Assembly: GCF_003116095.1 (NCBI RefSeq)
Contig: NZ_LGRA01000021.1
Span: forward strand, 2,336,193-2,372,190
Direction of reading: 5' to 3'
DNA length: 35,998 bases
DNA from: Azospirillum sp. TSO35-2
GTDB lineage: Bacteria > Pseudomonadota > Alphaproteobacteria > Azospirillales > Azospirillaceae
The position numbers were made by a program, and so were the translations under genes. The notes beneath the pieces are model-generated. The model was not told the DNA's origin. It did not search any database and worked only from the letters and a program-made list of their open reading frames with translations. Below, piece after piece: positions 7,397 through 16,445 of the stretch. How positions within the stretch are numbered: the stretch's first letter is position 1; every line of letters starts with the position of its first letter.

Positions 7397-8947
7397 GTGT
7401 TCCGTCATATCCTGTCCGTCGGCGGCCTGACGCTGGCCAGCCGGGTGCTGGGCTTCCTGCGCGACGTGCTGACCGCGGCGCTGCTGGGCGCCGGGCCGAT
7501 CGCCGACGCCTTCTTCGTCGCCTTCCGCCTGCCCAACCACTTCCGCGCCCTGTTCGCCGAGGGCGCCTTCAACTCGGCCTTCGTGCCGCTGTTCTCGGCC
7601 AAGCTGGTGCAGGACGGCGCCGCCGCCGCCCGGCGCTTCGCCGACGAGGTGATGACGCTGCTGGTGATGGCGCAGCTGGTGCTGCTGCTGGCGGTGCTGG
7701 CCTTCATGCCGCAGTTCATGACGGTCTTCGCCCCCGGCTTCGCCGACGAGCCGGAGAAGTTCCGGCTGGCGGTGCTGTTCACCAGCATCACCTTTCCGTA
7801 CCTGCTGCTGATCTCGCTGGTGTCGCTCTATGGCGGGGTGCTGAACAGCATGAGCCGCTTCGGCGCGGCGGCGGCGGCGCCGATCCTGATGAACCTGTGC
7901 CTGATCGCGGCGCTGGTGGTCGGCACGCCGCTGATGCCCAGCGCCGGCCACGCGCTGTCCTGGGGCGTGCTGGCGTCGGGCGTCGCGCAGTATGTCTATC
8001 TCGCCTGGGACGCGCGGCGGGCGGACATGAGCCTGCGGCTGGTGCGGCCGCGGCTGTCGGCCGACGTGAAGCGCTTCCTGGCGGTGCTGGGGCCGGCGGC
8101 GCTGGGGTCGGGGCTGACGCAGATCAGCCTGTTCGCCGACACCCTGATCGCCTCGGCCCTGCCGACCGGGGCGGTGTCCTACCTCTATTACGCCGACCGG
8201 CTGAACCAGTTGCCGCTGGGGGTGATCGGCATCGCCGTCGGGACCGTTCTGCTTCCGGAAATGTCCAGGCGCATCAAGGGCGGGGACGAGGCCGGGGCGG
8301 TCGACAGCCAGAACCGCGCCATCGAGCTGTCGCTGGTGCTGACCCTGCCGGCGGCGGTCGCCTTCCTGGTTGCCGGCACGCCGATCCTGTCGGTGCTGTT
8401 CCAGCGCGGTGCCTTCGGCCCGTCCGACGCCGCGGCCTCCGCCACGACCCTGCAGGCCTACGCGCTGGGGCTGCCGGCCTTCGTGGTCATCCGCAGTCTG
8501 GTCAACGGCTTCTACGCCCGCCACGACACCACGACGCCGGTGCGGGTGGCGCTGGCCGCGGTGGGCATCAACGTGGCGCTGAAGCTGCTGCTGATGGGGC
8601 CGCTGGCGCAGGTCGGGCTGGCGGTCGCCACCTCCGTCGGCGCCTGGGTCAACGCCGGGCTGCTGGCGTGGCTGCTGCACCGGCGCGGCCTGTTCGCCGC
8701 CGACGCCCGGCTGCGGCGCAACCTGCCGCGCATGGCGCTGGCCGCCGCCGCCATGGCCGGGGCGCTGTGGCTGGCGACCGGGCGGCTGGCGCCCTGGCTG
8801 GGCGCCGCCGGCGTGGTGGAGCGGCTGGGCGGGCTGCTGGTGCTGGGCGCCGTCGGGCTGCTGGCCTACGCGGCGGCGGCGGTCGTCCTGGGGCTGGTGA
8901 GGCGCAGCGACCTCGGCCGCTTGCGCCGTCGCCGGGCGAAGGCTTGA
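7397..8947 (+). CDS. murJ: Lipid II flippase MurJ
   Basis: A 516-residue polytopic membrane protein of the MurJ/MviN family, which flips the peptidoglycan precursor lipid II across the inner membrane. The N-terminus (SVGGLTLASRVLGFLRDV), the motif RLPNHFRALFAEGAFNSAF and later segments such as YYADRLNQLPLGVIGIAVGTVLLPEMS, of which the first 12 residues are highly conserved, make this firm. About 14 hydrophobic segments are visible. The start is a GTG at 7397 (GTGTTCCGTCAT), matching the MFRHI-type family start. It converges on the sulfurtransferase gene, with an inverted-repeat element between them. Confidence 0.97.
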   Translation: MFRHILSVGGLTLASRVLGFLRDVLTAALLGAGPIADAFFVAFRLPNHFRALFAEGAFNSAFVPLFSAKLVQDGAAAARRFADEVMTLLVMAQLVLLLAVLAFMPQFMTVFAPGFADEPEKFRLAVLFTSITFPYLLLISLVSLYGGVLNSMSRFGAAAAAPILMNLCLIAALVVGTPLMPSAGHALSWGVLASGVAQYVYLAWDARRADMSLRLVRPRLSADVKRFLAVLGPAALGSGLTQISLFADTLIASALPTGAVSYLYYADRLNQLPLGVIGIAVGTVLLPEMSRRIKGGDEAGAVDSQNRAIELSLVLTLPAAVAFLVAGTPILSVLFQRGAFGPSDAAASATTLQAYALGLPAFVVIRSLVNGFYARHDTTTPVRVALAAVGINVALKLLLMGPLAQVGLAVATSVGAWVNAGLLAWLLHRRGLFAADARLRRNLPRMALAAAAMAGALWLATGRLAPWLGAAGVVERLGGLLVLGAVGLLAYAAAAVVLGLVRRSDLGRLRRRRAKA

Positions 8948-8992
8948 AGATGAGACGGGAACTTCGGGCAGGTGTAGCTTTGCTGGACAATT

Positions 8993-9133
8993 TTTACACG
9001 GATGCCACGGATTTATACACGGATTAAACGGATTTTTATTTGCCTCGCTTTGGCGCTGTTCGCCGAAAGACCTGCAGCTTTGCTGAAAAGATATCCGTGA
9101 AATCCGTGTCTAAATCCGTGAAATCCGTGTCAA
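8993..9133. repeat. Inverted-repeat element built of CACGGAT units
   Basis: The left arm (8993-9038) and right arm (9088-9133) are reverse complements over about 46 bases with few mismatches, separated by about 49 bases. Each arm holds four spaced copies of ACGGAT (left) or ATCCGT (right), mostly as CACGGATTT and AAATCCGTG. AGCTTTGCTG also occurs as a direct repeat beside each arm (from 8977 and 9076). It sits between convergent genes and could fold into a large hairpin. It is more AT-rich than its surroundings and looks like a dispersed, REP-like repeat rather than a simple terminator. Confidence 0.7.
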
Positions 9134-9179
9134 TCTTGCCAAACGAGCCCGCCACCCCCCAAGAATCAACCGCCCCTGA

Positions 9180-10022
9180 TCATTCCGCGCTCTGCAGCGG
9201 CCGGTCCGGATCGGCGCTCCATTCCGACATCGACCCATCATAGAGCCGCACGCCCGGCACGCCGGCGATCTCGCTCAGCGCGAACCACGACACCGACGCG
9301 AGGTGGCCGGTGTTGCAGAAGGTGATCGGCTGGTCCTTCAGCGGCAGGCCGGCCTGATCGGCCAGCGCCTTCACCGCGTCGGGGGCGGCGAAACGGTGCT
9401 CGGCGCCCGAATAGAGGGTGGCGATGTCGAGGTTGACGGCGCCGGGGATGGTGCCGGCGGCGCGGGCCTGCGGGCTCTTGGCCGTGCCGGCGAACTGCTC
9501 GGCCGAGCGGGCGTCGTGCAGCGGGGTGGTGCCGGCCGCCACCGCCGCCTCGACCTCGGCCAGGGTGGCGCGCAGGTCGTTGCGCGGGTGGGCGTGGAAG
9601 GCGACCGGCTTGCGGTCCGCCGGCAGCGGCTTCACCGTGCCGCCCGCCGCGACCCAGGCGGCGAAACCGCCGTCCAGCACCGACACCGCGTCATGGCCCA
9701 GCGTCTTGAAGGTCCAGTAGACCCGGGTGGCGTTGCCCATGTCCGAGGCGTTGGCGCCGGCCGCCACCAGGACAACATGGTCGCCGTTGGAAATGCCCAG
9801 GCCGCCGATCAGCGCCTCCAGCGCCGCGCTGTCCGGCAGCATCCCGGCCCCGCCGCCGACCACAGTGCGCCAGCCGGCTGTTGCGTAGTCGGAATGAACC
9901 GCACCCGGAATGAAGCCGCCAGTCGGCGGGGTTCGCACGTCGAGCACGACGATGGTGGCGTTGCCCAGGCGGTTCTTGAGCCAGGCGGCGTCCACAAGCG
10001 GGGGGATGGTGGTGTCGGTCAT
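9180..10022 (-). CDS. Thiosulfate/3-mercaptopyruvate sulfurtransferase (two rhodanese domains)
   Basis: A 280-residue tandem rhodanese protein. The first domain (residues ~5-125) lacks the catalytic cysteine, as usual; the second (~150-278) carries Cys236 in the loop FCNTGHLASVSW. Other family marks are VVLDVRTPPTGGFIPGAVHSDY, YWTFKTLGHDAVSVLDGGFAAW and LHDARSAEQFAG. The enzyme transfers sulfane sulfur from thiosulfate or 3-mercaptopyruvate to cyanide or thiols. The loop is neither the usual CG(S/T)G of mercaptopyruvate nor the CRKG of thiosulfate enzymes, so substrate preference is left open. The start MTDTTIPPLVDAAWLKN at 10022 is the homology-based choice. Cytoplasmic: no signal peptide. 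Confidence 0.93.
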   Translation of the reverse strand: MTDTTIPPLVDAAWLKNRLGNATIVVLDVRTPPTGGFIPGAVHSDYATAGWRTVVGGGAGMLPDSAALEALIGGLGISNGDHVVLVAAGANASDMGNATRVYWTFKTLGHDAVSVLDGGFAAWVAAGGTVKPLPADRKPVAFHAHPRNDLRATLAEVEAAVAAGTTPLHDARSAEQFAGTAKSPQARAAGTIPGAVNLDIATLYSGAEHRFAAPDAVKALADQAGLPLKDQPITFCNTGHLASVSWFALSEIAGVPGVRLYDGSMSEWSADPDRPLQSAE

Positions 10023-10279
10023 CTGCGTGAGCCCGTTTCCCGTTGGTCGGCGCCGTTGCCGTGCATCGGTCATTGCTGAATCGCAACGACAGCGCCGGCG
10101 GTCGGCGGGCGCCCGCGGTGGCGGGCGGGGGACCAGTGTGGGCGAAGCGCCGGTGCGGGAAAAGCCCAATCTTGTCGCAAGGCCGGCTCAGCGGTGCCGT
10201 TGCCCGGCCATCTTGGGAGGTGTAGTGTCACCCATTCGTTCAGGAGTGCGCCAGACCCGGCGCGGAAGCATGGACAGCC

Positions 10280-10582
10280 ATGGCCAACATCGACGACCTG
10301 CTCGGCGCGCCCGATCCCAATGACGGCGACGCGTCGTCCTTCGCCATCGGCGACGCCCCGGTGGAGATCAAGGTCGTCATCGGCACCGCCATGCTCCGCG
10401 TCCGCGACCTGCTGAAGCTCGGCCGCGGCGCCGTGGTGGAACTCGACCGCCACCTGAAGGACCCGACCGACGTCTATGTCGAAGGCGTGCTGGTGGCGCG
10501 CGGCGAGGTGGCGATCATCGACGACAAGATCGGCGTCACGCTGACCGACTTCATCAAGTCCAGCCGCGAGTGGAAGCGCTGA
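10280..10582 (+). CDS. fliN: Flagellar motor switch protein FliN
   Basis: A 100-residue protein that is essentially one SpoA (surface presentation of antigens) domain: residues ~28-96 contain VEIKVVIGTAMLRVRDLLKL, GRGAVVELDRHLKDP, VYVEGVLVARGEVAIIDDKIGVTLTDFI. This is the C-ring component of the flagellar switch and type III export apparatus. It is short, with little N-terminal extension, as in many alphaproteobacteria. No other flagellar gene is in the window: it lies between a sulfurtransferase and a lyase gene, so it is an isolated copy. It may be the sole fliN or a second copy; the rest of the genome would tell. Confidence 0.9.
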   Translation: MANIDDLLGAPDPNDGDASSFAIGDAPVEIKVVIGTAMLRVRDLLKLGRGAVVELDRHLKDPTDVYVEGVLVARGEVAIIDDKIGVTLTDFIKSSREWKR

Positions 10583-10755
10583 TCCCCGACGTGCCGGCCG
10601 GCCGCGATCCTTGCGGCTGCTTTATACGGTAGCAGCCGCGGCCGGTAGCAGCCGCGGCGGCCGCACCCGGCTTGACGTGCCCCGATGGCTTCTGGTCATC
10701 TTGAGCGCGGCTATGGGCGGCAGCGCGCCATGGCTCCGGCCCGGAGAGCGCAGCC

Positions 10756-11997
10756 ATGCCCCAATCCCCGCTCCAGTCCCCATCCCCCTGCCTGCCCCGG
10801 TTGTTTTCGAACCCGCGCGCCGACCATGAGCGCGCCTACGGCCCCTCCGAGCGCGCGATCCTCAGCCGCGCCGCCTTCGAGGAGGCGATGGCGGAGATCG
10901 GCGCCTGGCCCGGCTACGCGCCGACCCCGCTGCGCTCGCTGCCCGGCCTGGCGCGCGAGGCGGGGATCGACCGCCTCTGGTACAAGGACGAAAGCACCCG
11001 CTTCGCGCTGGGCAGCTTCAAGGCGCTCGGCGGCGCCTACGCCGTGCTGCGCCTGCTGGCGCGCGAGGTGACGGCGCGGGTGCCCGGCGTGCCGGTGACG
11101 GCGCTGGACCTCGTCGTCGGCCGCTACGCCAGCATCACGCGCGGCATGACGGTGGCGACGGCGACCGACGGCAACCATGGTCGGTCCGTCGCCTGGGGCG
11201 CCCAGGTGTTCGGCTGCGCCTGCGTGGTGTACGTGCCGGCCGCCTGCTCCGCCGGGCGGCGCGCCGCCATCGAGGCGTACGGCGCCCGGCTGGTGGTCGT
11301 CGACGGGTCGTACGACGACGCGGTGCGTCGGGCCGCCGCCGACGCCGCGGCGGCCGGCTGGCTCATCGTGTCCGACACCTCCTACACCGGCTACATGGAT
11401 GTGCCGCGCGACGTGATGCAGGGCTACAGCGTGATGGTGGAGGAGGCGATTTCCCAGCTTCCGGCCAGCGAGCGGCCGACCCACGTCTTCGTCCAGGGCG
11501 GCGTCGGCGCGCTGCCCGCCGCGGTCTGCGGCCACCTGTGGGAAAGCTGGGGGCGGCAGCGCCCGCGTTTCGTTGTGGTGGAGCCGCACAACGCCGACTG
11601 CCTGTACCAGAGCGCCGTCGCCGGCCGGCCGACGCGCTCCGACGGTGATCTCGATACCGTGATGGCCGGGCTGGCCTGCGGCGAGGTGTCGTTGCTGGCC
11701 TGGGCGATCCTGGAGCGCGGCGCCGACGATTTCCTGACCATTCCCGACGAGGGCGCCGTCACCACCATGCGCAAGCTGGCGGAGGGCCGGCACGGCGGCC
11801 GGCCGATCATCGCCGGCGAGTCGGGGGTGGCCGGTCTGGCCGGGCTGCTCTGCGCCGCCGCGCACGAGGAATTCCGGCTGGCGCTGGGGCTGGCACCCGA
11901 CGCCCGGGTGCTGGTGTTCGGCACCGAGGGGGCGACCGATTCGGAGGTCTACGAACGGATCGTCGGGCTGGCGCCGGAGGCGGTCGCCGCCGGCTGA
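10756..11997 (+). CDS. dpaL: Diaminopropionate ammonia-lyase
   Basis: A 413-residue PLP fold-type II enzyme that deaminates 2,3-diaminopropionate to pyruvate and two ammonia. The family start (RLFSNPRADHERAYGPSE), the PLP lysine in GSFKALGGAYAV (Lys89), the ATDGNHGRSVAWGA loop, FVQGGVGALPAAV and the glycine-rich phosphate loop GESGVAGLAGL are all present. Length is near the family norm of about 400. The ATG at 10756 has GGAGAG upstream. It ends 13 bases before the convergent ClpP-like gene. No regulator or transporter for the substrate is adjacent. Confidence 0.92.
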   Translation: MPQSPLQSPSPCLPRLFSNPRADHERAYGPSERAILSRAAFEEAMAEIGAWPGYAPTPLRSLPGLAREAGIDRLWYKDESTRFALGSFKALGGAYAVLRLLAREVTARVPGVPVTALDLVVGRYASITRGMTVATATDGNHGRSVAWGAQVFGCACVVYVPAACSAGRRAAIEAYGARLVVVDGSYDDAVRRAAADAAAAGWLIVSDTSYTGYMDVPRDVMQGYSVMVEEAISQLPASERPTHVFVQGGVGALPAAVCGHLWESWGRQRPRFVVVEPHNADCLYQSAVAGRPTRSDGDLDTVMAGLACGEVSLLAWAILERGADDFLTIPDEGAVTTMRKLAEGRHGGRPIIAGESGVAGLAGLLCAAAHEEFRLALGLAPDARVLVFGTEGATDSEVYERIVGLAPEAVAAG

Positions 11998-12010
11998 TCC
12001 GGCAGGACGA

Positions 12011-12751
12011 TCAGTGCAGCAGTTCGGTGACGATGTTGGCGCCGTCGGCGGTCAGCCGGTCGGCGGTCTCGCGGTAGTCGAGGCTGCCGGAGAAGCCGCC
12101 GGCCGCGGTCACCCGCTGGATCCAGGCCGGGGAGGCGCCGAGCGACACCAGCCGCTGCACCATGGTCTGGGTCGACCGCATCGTCATCCGGCCGCTTTCG
12201 GCCATGCGCGGGGCGTGCACCATGAACTCCGCGCCCGGCGCGGCGTAGCGCGGGTAGCCGGCCAGATAGAGGCCGACGCACATGCTCTCGCAGGACTCGC
12301 CGTCCCCCACCTTGGTGGCGACCGGGCGGCCGGCCTGGCGTTCGGCCAGGATGGCGTCGATCATCCGGTAGCCGGCGGAGGTGAAGCCGCCGGGGCTGGA
12401 CAGTTCCACCACCACGGCGCGGCGGGTCGGCAGGTCGTGCAGGGCGTCGAGAAAGCGGCGCTCCGTCCCCGGCGTGATGATGCCGTCCAGGCGCAGCACG
12501 GTGACGTCGCCCTGGTCGCTGCGCGCCACGACCGCGTCGGGAAATTCGGCGGGCGAAACCGCGGCGGTCGGGGCGGGGTTGACGGCGACGCCGGTCGCCC
12601 CTGGGGTCGCCCCCGGGGCCGCCCCGGCGGTCGACAGCGGATCGGCGGTGTGGCCCTGGCTGGAGCCGGCACCGACCAGCGCGCCTGCCATCAGCAGCGC
12701 ACCCAGCCCGACCCCGAACCCCACCTTCTGAACCAGCGCCCGAACCGTCAT
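12011..12751 (-). CDS. Periplasmic ClpP/crotonase-like protein (COG3904-type)
   Basis: A 246-residue product with an N-terminal hydrophobic segment (residues ~10-30, VGFGVGLGALLMAGALVGAG) that reads as a signal peptide or anchor, then a Pro/Ala-rich linker. A ClpP/crotonase-fold domain follows from ~80: VTVLRLDGIITPGTERRFLDAL, VVVELSSPGGFTSAGYRMID and GESCESMCVGLYLAGYPRYA, followed by FMVHAPR. The order SSPGG, S-x-C and HAP resembles predicted periplasmic proteases of the COG3904 type; the Ser in ESMC is the likely nucleophile and the His in VHAPR a candidate partner. The start at 12751 is supported by GGGGAGG just upstream; longer in-frame readings are not protein-like. Substrate unknown. 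Confidence 0.8.
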   Translation of the reverse strand: MTVRALVQKVGFGVGLGALLMAGALVGAGSSQGHTADPLSTAGAAPGATPGATGVAVNPAPTAAVSPAEFPDAVVARSDQGDVTVLRLDGIITPGTERRFLDALHDLPTRRAVVVELSSPGGFTSAGYRMIDAILAERQAGRPVATKVGDGESCESMCVGLYLAGYPRYAAPGAEFMVHAPRMAESGRMTMRSTQTMVQRLVSLGASPAWIQRVTAAGGFSGSLDYRETADRLTADGANIVTELLH

Positions 12752-12980
12752 CGTGACCTCCCCGCTCGCACCACCCAGCGTGGCGGTCAAAGCTTGCCCG
12801 ACGGTTAACGCCGACGTCCTCCGGCCTGTGCGAAATGGGGGTAGCGGCGGTGCGGCGCGATAAAGCGTGCGCGCGGGCGCAAAGGGCGCTAGAAGAAATG
12901 GGATTCCAAGGATATGGCCGGCGCTCACCTCGGGGGTGACGCCCGGCCGGTCCCGCGCGAGAACGTCGAAGAGCGGAACG

Positions 12981-14432
12981 ATGTCGTACATCCAGGGTGA
13001 AACGGGCGATTGGGAAGTGGTGATCGGGCTTGAGGTCCATGCCCAGGTGATTTCGAACGCGAAGCTGTTCTCCGGCTCCGCCACCGAATTCGGGGCCGCG
13101 CCGAACAGCCAGGTCAGCTTCGTCGACGCCGCGTTCCCCGGCATGCTGCCCGTCATCAACGAGACCTGCATCGAACAGGCGGTGCGCACCGGCCTGGGCC
13201 TGAAGGCGCAGATCAACCTGAACTCGGTCTTCGACCGCAAGAACTACTTCTACGCCGATCTGCCGCAGGGCTACCAGATCAGCCAGTTCCTGCAGCCGAT
13301 CGTCGGCAAGGGCGAGATCGTGCTCGACCTGCCGGACGGCACCAGCCGTACCGTCGGCATCACCCGCCTACACCTGGAGCAGGACGCGGGCAAGTCGCTG
13401 CACGACCAGCACCCGTCCAAGACCTACATCGACCTGAACCGGTCGGGCGTGGCGCTGATGGAGATCGTGTCGGAACCCGACATGCGCACCTCGGAAGAGG
13501 CCGGCGCCTATCTGCGCAAGCTGCGGTCGATCCTGCGCTACCTCGGCACCTGCGACGGCAACATGGAGGAAGGCTCCATGCGCTGCGACGTCAACGTGTC
13601 GGTGCGCAAGCCGGGCGACGCGTTCGGCACCCGCTGCGAGATCAAGAACGTCAACTCGATCCGCTTCGTCATGGCCGCCATCGAGTATGAGGCGCGCCGC
13701 CAGATCGAGGTGATCGAGGAGGGCGGCACGATCCGCCAGGAAACCCGCCTGTGGGACACGACGAAGTTCGAGACCCGCTCGATGCGGTCGAAGGAGGAGG
13801 CGCACGACTACCGCTACTTCCCCGACCCCGACCTGCTGCCGCTCGAACTCGACGCCGATTGGGTCGAGGCGATCAAGCAGACCCTGCCGGAGTTGCCGGA
13901 CGACAAGAAGGCGCGCTTCATCGACGACTACAAGCTGTCGGTCTATGACGCCGGCGTGCTGGTGTCGGAACGCGCCAAGGCCGAATACTTCGAGACGGTC
14001 GCCCGCGGCCGCGATCCGAAGCTGGCGTCCAACTGGGTCACCGGCGAGCTGTTCGGCTACCTGAACAAGGCCGGCAAGGAGATCGAGGACAGCCCGGTCT
14101 CGGCCGAGAATCTGGGCGGCCTGATCGACCTGATCGCCGACAACACCATCTCCGGCCGCATCGCCAAGGAGGTGTTCGAGGCGATGTTCGAAACCGGTGA
14201 GAAGGCCGCCGACATCGTCGAGAAGAAGGGCCTGCGCCAGGTCACCGACACCGGCGCCATCGAGGGCGCCATCGACGCGGTGATGGCCGCCAACGCCGAC
14301 AAGGTGGCGGAGTTCCGCAGCGGCAAGGACAAGCTGTTCGGCTTCTTCGTCGGCCAGGTGATGAAGGCGACGCAGGGCAAGGCCAACCCGGCCCTGGTCA
14401 ACGAGATCCTGACGGCCAAGCTGAAGGGCTGA
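12981..14432 (+). CDS. gatB: Asp/Glu-tRNA amidotransferase subunit B
   Basis: A 483-residue GatB, the tRNA-binding and kinase subunit of GatCAB, which amidates Glu-tRNA(Gln) and Asp-tRNA(Asn). Canonical segments: WEVVIGLEVHAQV, KLFSGSATEFG, RKNYFYADLPQGYQISQF, HLEQDAGKSLHD, YIDLNRSGVALMEIVSEPDM, MEEGSMRCDVNVSVR, EIKNVNSIRFV, RSKEEAHDYRYFPDPDLLP, and the C-terminal YqeY-like tail ending in KANPALVNEILTAKL. The start MSYIQGETGDW at 12981 is chosen by homology. Its gatA and gatC partners are not adjacent: the upstream gene is on the other strand and unrelated. Confidence 0.98.
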   Translation: MSYIQGETGDWEVVIGLEVHAQVISNAKLFSGSATEFGAAPNSQVSFVDAAFPGMLPVINETCIEQAVRTGLGLKAQINLNSVFDRKNYFYADLPQGYQISQFLQPIVGKGEIVLDLPDGTSRTVGITRLHLEQDAGKSLHDQHPSKTYIDLNRSGVALMEIVSEPDMRTSEEAGAYLRKLRSILRYLGTCDGNMEEGSMRCDVNVSVRKPGDAFGTRCEIKNVNSIRFVMAAIEYEARRQIEVIEEGGTIRQETRLWDTTKFETRSMRSKEEAHDYRYFPDPDLLPLELDADWVEAIKQTLPELPDDKKARFIDDYKLSVYDAGVLVSERAKAEYFETVARGRDPKLASNWVTGELFGYLNKAGKEIEDSPVSAENLGGLIDLIADNTISGRIAKEVFEAMFETGEKAADIVEKKGLRQVTDTGAIEGAIDAVMAANADKVAEFRSGKDKLFGFFVGQVMKATQGKANPALVNEILTAKLKG

Positions 14433-14480
14433 GGCGTTTCCCGCCTCCTGGTGAGGCAACAATCGCCGTGCACTACGAAA

Positions 14481-14516
14481 GAAAGCCTCTTCCCGCCGGA
14501 AGAGGCTTTCTTCTTT
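14481..14516 (+). terminator. Rho-independent terminator after gatB
   Basis: An 11-bp perfect stem (GAAAGCCTCTT at 14481-14491, AAGAGGCTTTC at 14500-14510) with an 8-nt loop is followed by TTCTTT. It begins 48 bases after the gatB stop. Confidence 0.9.
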
Positions 14517-14596
14517 GGTGCCCCCTGTCGTGCCGACAAAGCCGGGGTTGAATTTTCCGGATTTCCGTCGCCACAGTCTTGGAAAGGGGAGGTGCC

Positions 14597-16393
14597 ATGG
14601 CGGCGGAACCGGTGATGGCGGCGCTGGCGGCGGGGGGCGTCGCCTTGGTGGTCGGCGGACTGCTGGGGGTGCTTGCCGGGCGCCGGCTGGCCCGCCGCCG
14701 GGCTTTTGCCACACCCGCCTTTGCCGCCCCCGCCGCCCCCGCCGCCGTGCCGTTCCTGCCGGAACTGCCCGGCCCCAGCATTGGCGACCGGCTGGAGATG
14801 GCGCTGGAGGCGACCGGGGCCGCGGTGTGGGACGCCGATCTGGTGGCGCGGACCTGCTGGTGGTCCGACACCTTTCCCCGCATGCTGGGCTATCGCGAAC
14901 AGCCGCCGATGCCGCCGGATTTCTGGGAACGGCGGCTCCACCCCGCCGACCGCGAGCGGGTGCTGGCCCACATCGCCTCCCACCTCGCCGGGGAAACCGC
15001 CAGCTACGCCTATTCCTACCGGTTGCGCCACGAGGGCGGCGGCTGGGTCTGGATCGCCGCCAAGGGCCGCGCCTTCCGCGACGCCGCGACCGGCCGGGCG
15101 ATGCGCTACGCCGGCATCATGACCGACATCACCGACGCGCGCCGGCAGGAGGAGCGTCTGCGCGCCAGCGAGGAACGCCTGCTGAAGATCATGGAAGCCG
15201 CGCCGATCGCGGTGAACGTGACCACCCGCGACGGCCGCTGGCTGTTCTGCAACGCCCAGTCGGTCCGCCTGATGGGGCGCGACCGGACCGAGTTGATGCG
15301 CACGCCGGTGGCGGATCTCTACGCCGACCCGTCCGACCGTGACGCGCTGATCGCCCGATTCGACCGCGAAGGGCCGTTCCGCAACGCGGAGATCCGCTTC
15401 CGCAAGCCGGATGGCGGCATCGTCTGGGTGCTGTCGTCGTGGAACATGGTGGAGTTGGACGGCGAGTCGGCGCTGCTGACCTGGCTCTACGACATCACCG
15501 ACCGCAAGGCCGCCGAATCGGCCATGGTCGAGGCGCGGGAGGAGGCGGAGCGGGCGCTGGCCGACCTGCGGGCCGCGCAGGAAAGCCTGATCCAGGCCGA
15601 AACCATGGCCTCGCTCGGCCAACTGGTCGCCGGCGTGGCGCACGAGATCAACACGCCGATCGGCATCGGCCTGACCGCGGCCAGCCACATTGGCGAACAG
15701 GCGCAGATGCTGCGCGACCGCTTCACCGGCAACACGCTGCGCAAGTCCGACTTCCTGGAGTTCCTCGATGGCCTGAGCGAAAGCAGCCGGCTGCTGATGG
15801 CCAACATCGACCGCGCGGCCTCGCTGGTGCAGAGCTTCAAGCAGGTGGCGGTCGACCAGTCGTCCGGCGACCGCCGGGTGTTCGAACTGGGCAGCTACAT
15901 CCGCGAACTGCTGTTCTCGCTGCGCCCGCGGCTGAAGCGCACCGGCCTGACGGTGGCGGTGGAGTGCGACGACGAGCTGACGATGGACAGCTTTCCCGGC
16001 GCGCTGGGGCAGGTGCTGACCAATCTGGTGATCAACGCGGTGGTCCACGCCTATGAGGATGGCGGACCGCGGGGCGAGACGACGGCCGGCACCATCCGCA
16101 TCACCGCGCAGCCCGACGGCGCCGACCGGGTCCGACTCGACTTCATCGACGACGGCGCCGGCATCGCGCCGGAGCATCTGTCGAAGGTGTTCGACCCCTT
16201 CTTCACCACCAAGCGCGGGCAGGGCGGCTCCGGCCTCGGCCTGCACATCGTCTTCAACACCGTCACCGGCCCGCTGGGCGGCACCGTGACGGTGCAGTCC
16301 TGGCCGGGGCAGGGCACCCGCTTCACCATCCACCTGCCGCGCGAGGCGCCGGCCTTGCCGCCGGTGCCGGCGACCGAGGCCGCCCTGACCTGA
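14597..16393 (+). CDS. PAS-PAS sensor histidine kinase
   Basis: A 598-residue sensor kinase. Residues ~8-32 form a single hydrophobic anchor; two PAS/PAC regions follow (~60-185 and ~190-310, each ending in a DIT(D/E)xx-type segment such as GIMTDITDARRQ and LYDITDRKAAE). A coiled-coil linker leads to an H-box GQLVAGVAHEINTPIG with phospho-acceptor His349, then the ATP-binding domain with N-box NLVINAVVHAYED, G1 DDGAGIAPEHL and G2 GGSGLGLHIV. There is no receiver domain and no response regulator beside it, so it is an orphan kinase. VAHEINTPIGI is typical of the large-spacing family with helix-rich dimerisation domains. The start at 14597 has GGGGAGG seven bases upstream. The signal is unknown. 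Confidence 0.92.
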   Translation: MAAEPVMAALAAGGVALVVGGLLGVLAGRRLARRRAFATPAFAAPAAPAAVPFLPELPGPSIGDRLEMALEATGAAVWDADLVARTCWWSDTFPRMLGYREQPPMPPDFWERRLHPADRERVLAHIASHLAGETASYAYSYRLRHEGGGWVWIAAKGRAFRDAATGRAMRYAGIMTDITDARRQEERLRASEERLLKIMEAAPIAVNVTTRDGRWLFCNAQSVRLMGRDRTELMRTPVADLYADPSDRDALIARFDREGPFRNAEIRFRKPDGGIVWVLSSWNMVELDGESALLTWLYDITDRKAAESAMVEAREEAERALADLRAAQESLIQAETMASLGQLVAGVAHEINTPIGIGLTAASHIGEQAQMLRDRFTGNTLRKSDFLEFLDGLSESSRLLMANIDRAASLVQSFKQVAVDQSSGDRRVFELGSYIRELLFSLRPRLKRTGLTVAVECDDELTMDSFPGALGQVLTNLVINAVVHAYEDGGPRGETTAGTIRITAQPDGADRVRLDFIDDGAGIAPEHLSKVFDPFFTTKRGQGGSGLGLHIVFNTVTGPLGGTVTVQSWPGQGTRFTIHLPREAPALPPVPATEAALT

Positions 16394-16445
16394 TCGGCCG
16401 GCCGCTTCAGGCGCCGCTTTCAGGCGTGGCGGTCAGGCGTGGCTG

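Noticed and set aside
8993..9133. CRISPR-like short repeats
   Set aside because: The units are too short and irregular, are arranged as two inverted arms, and there are no spacers of constant length or cas genes.
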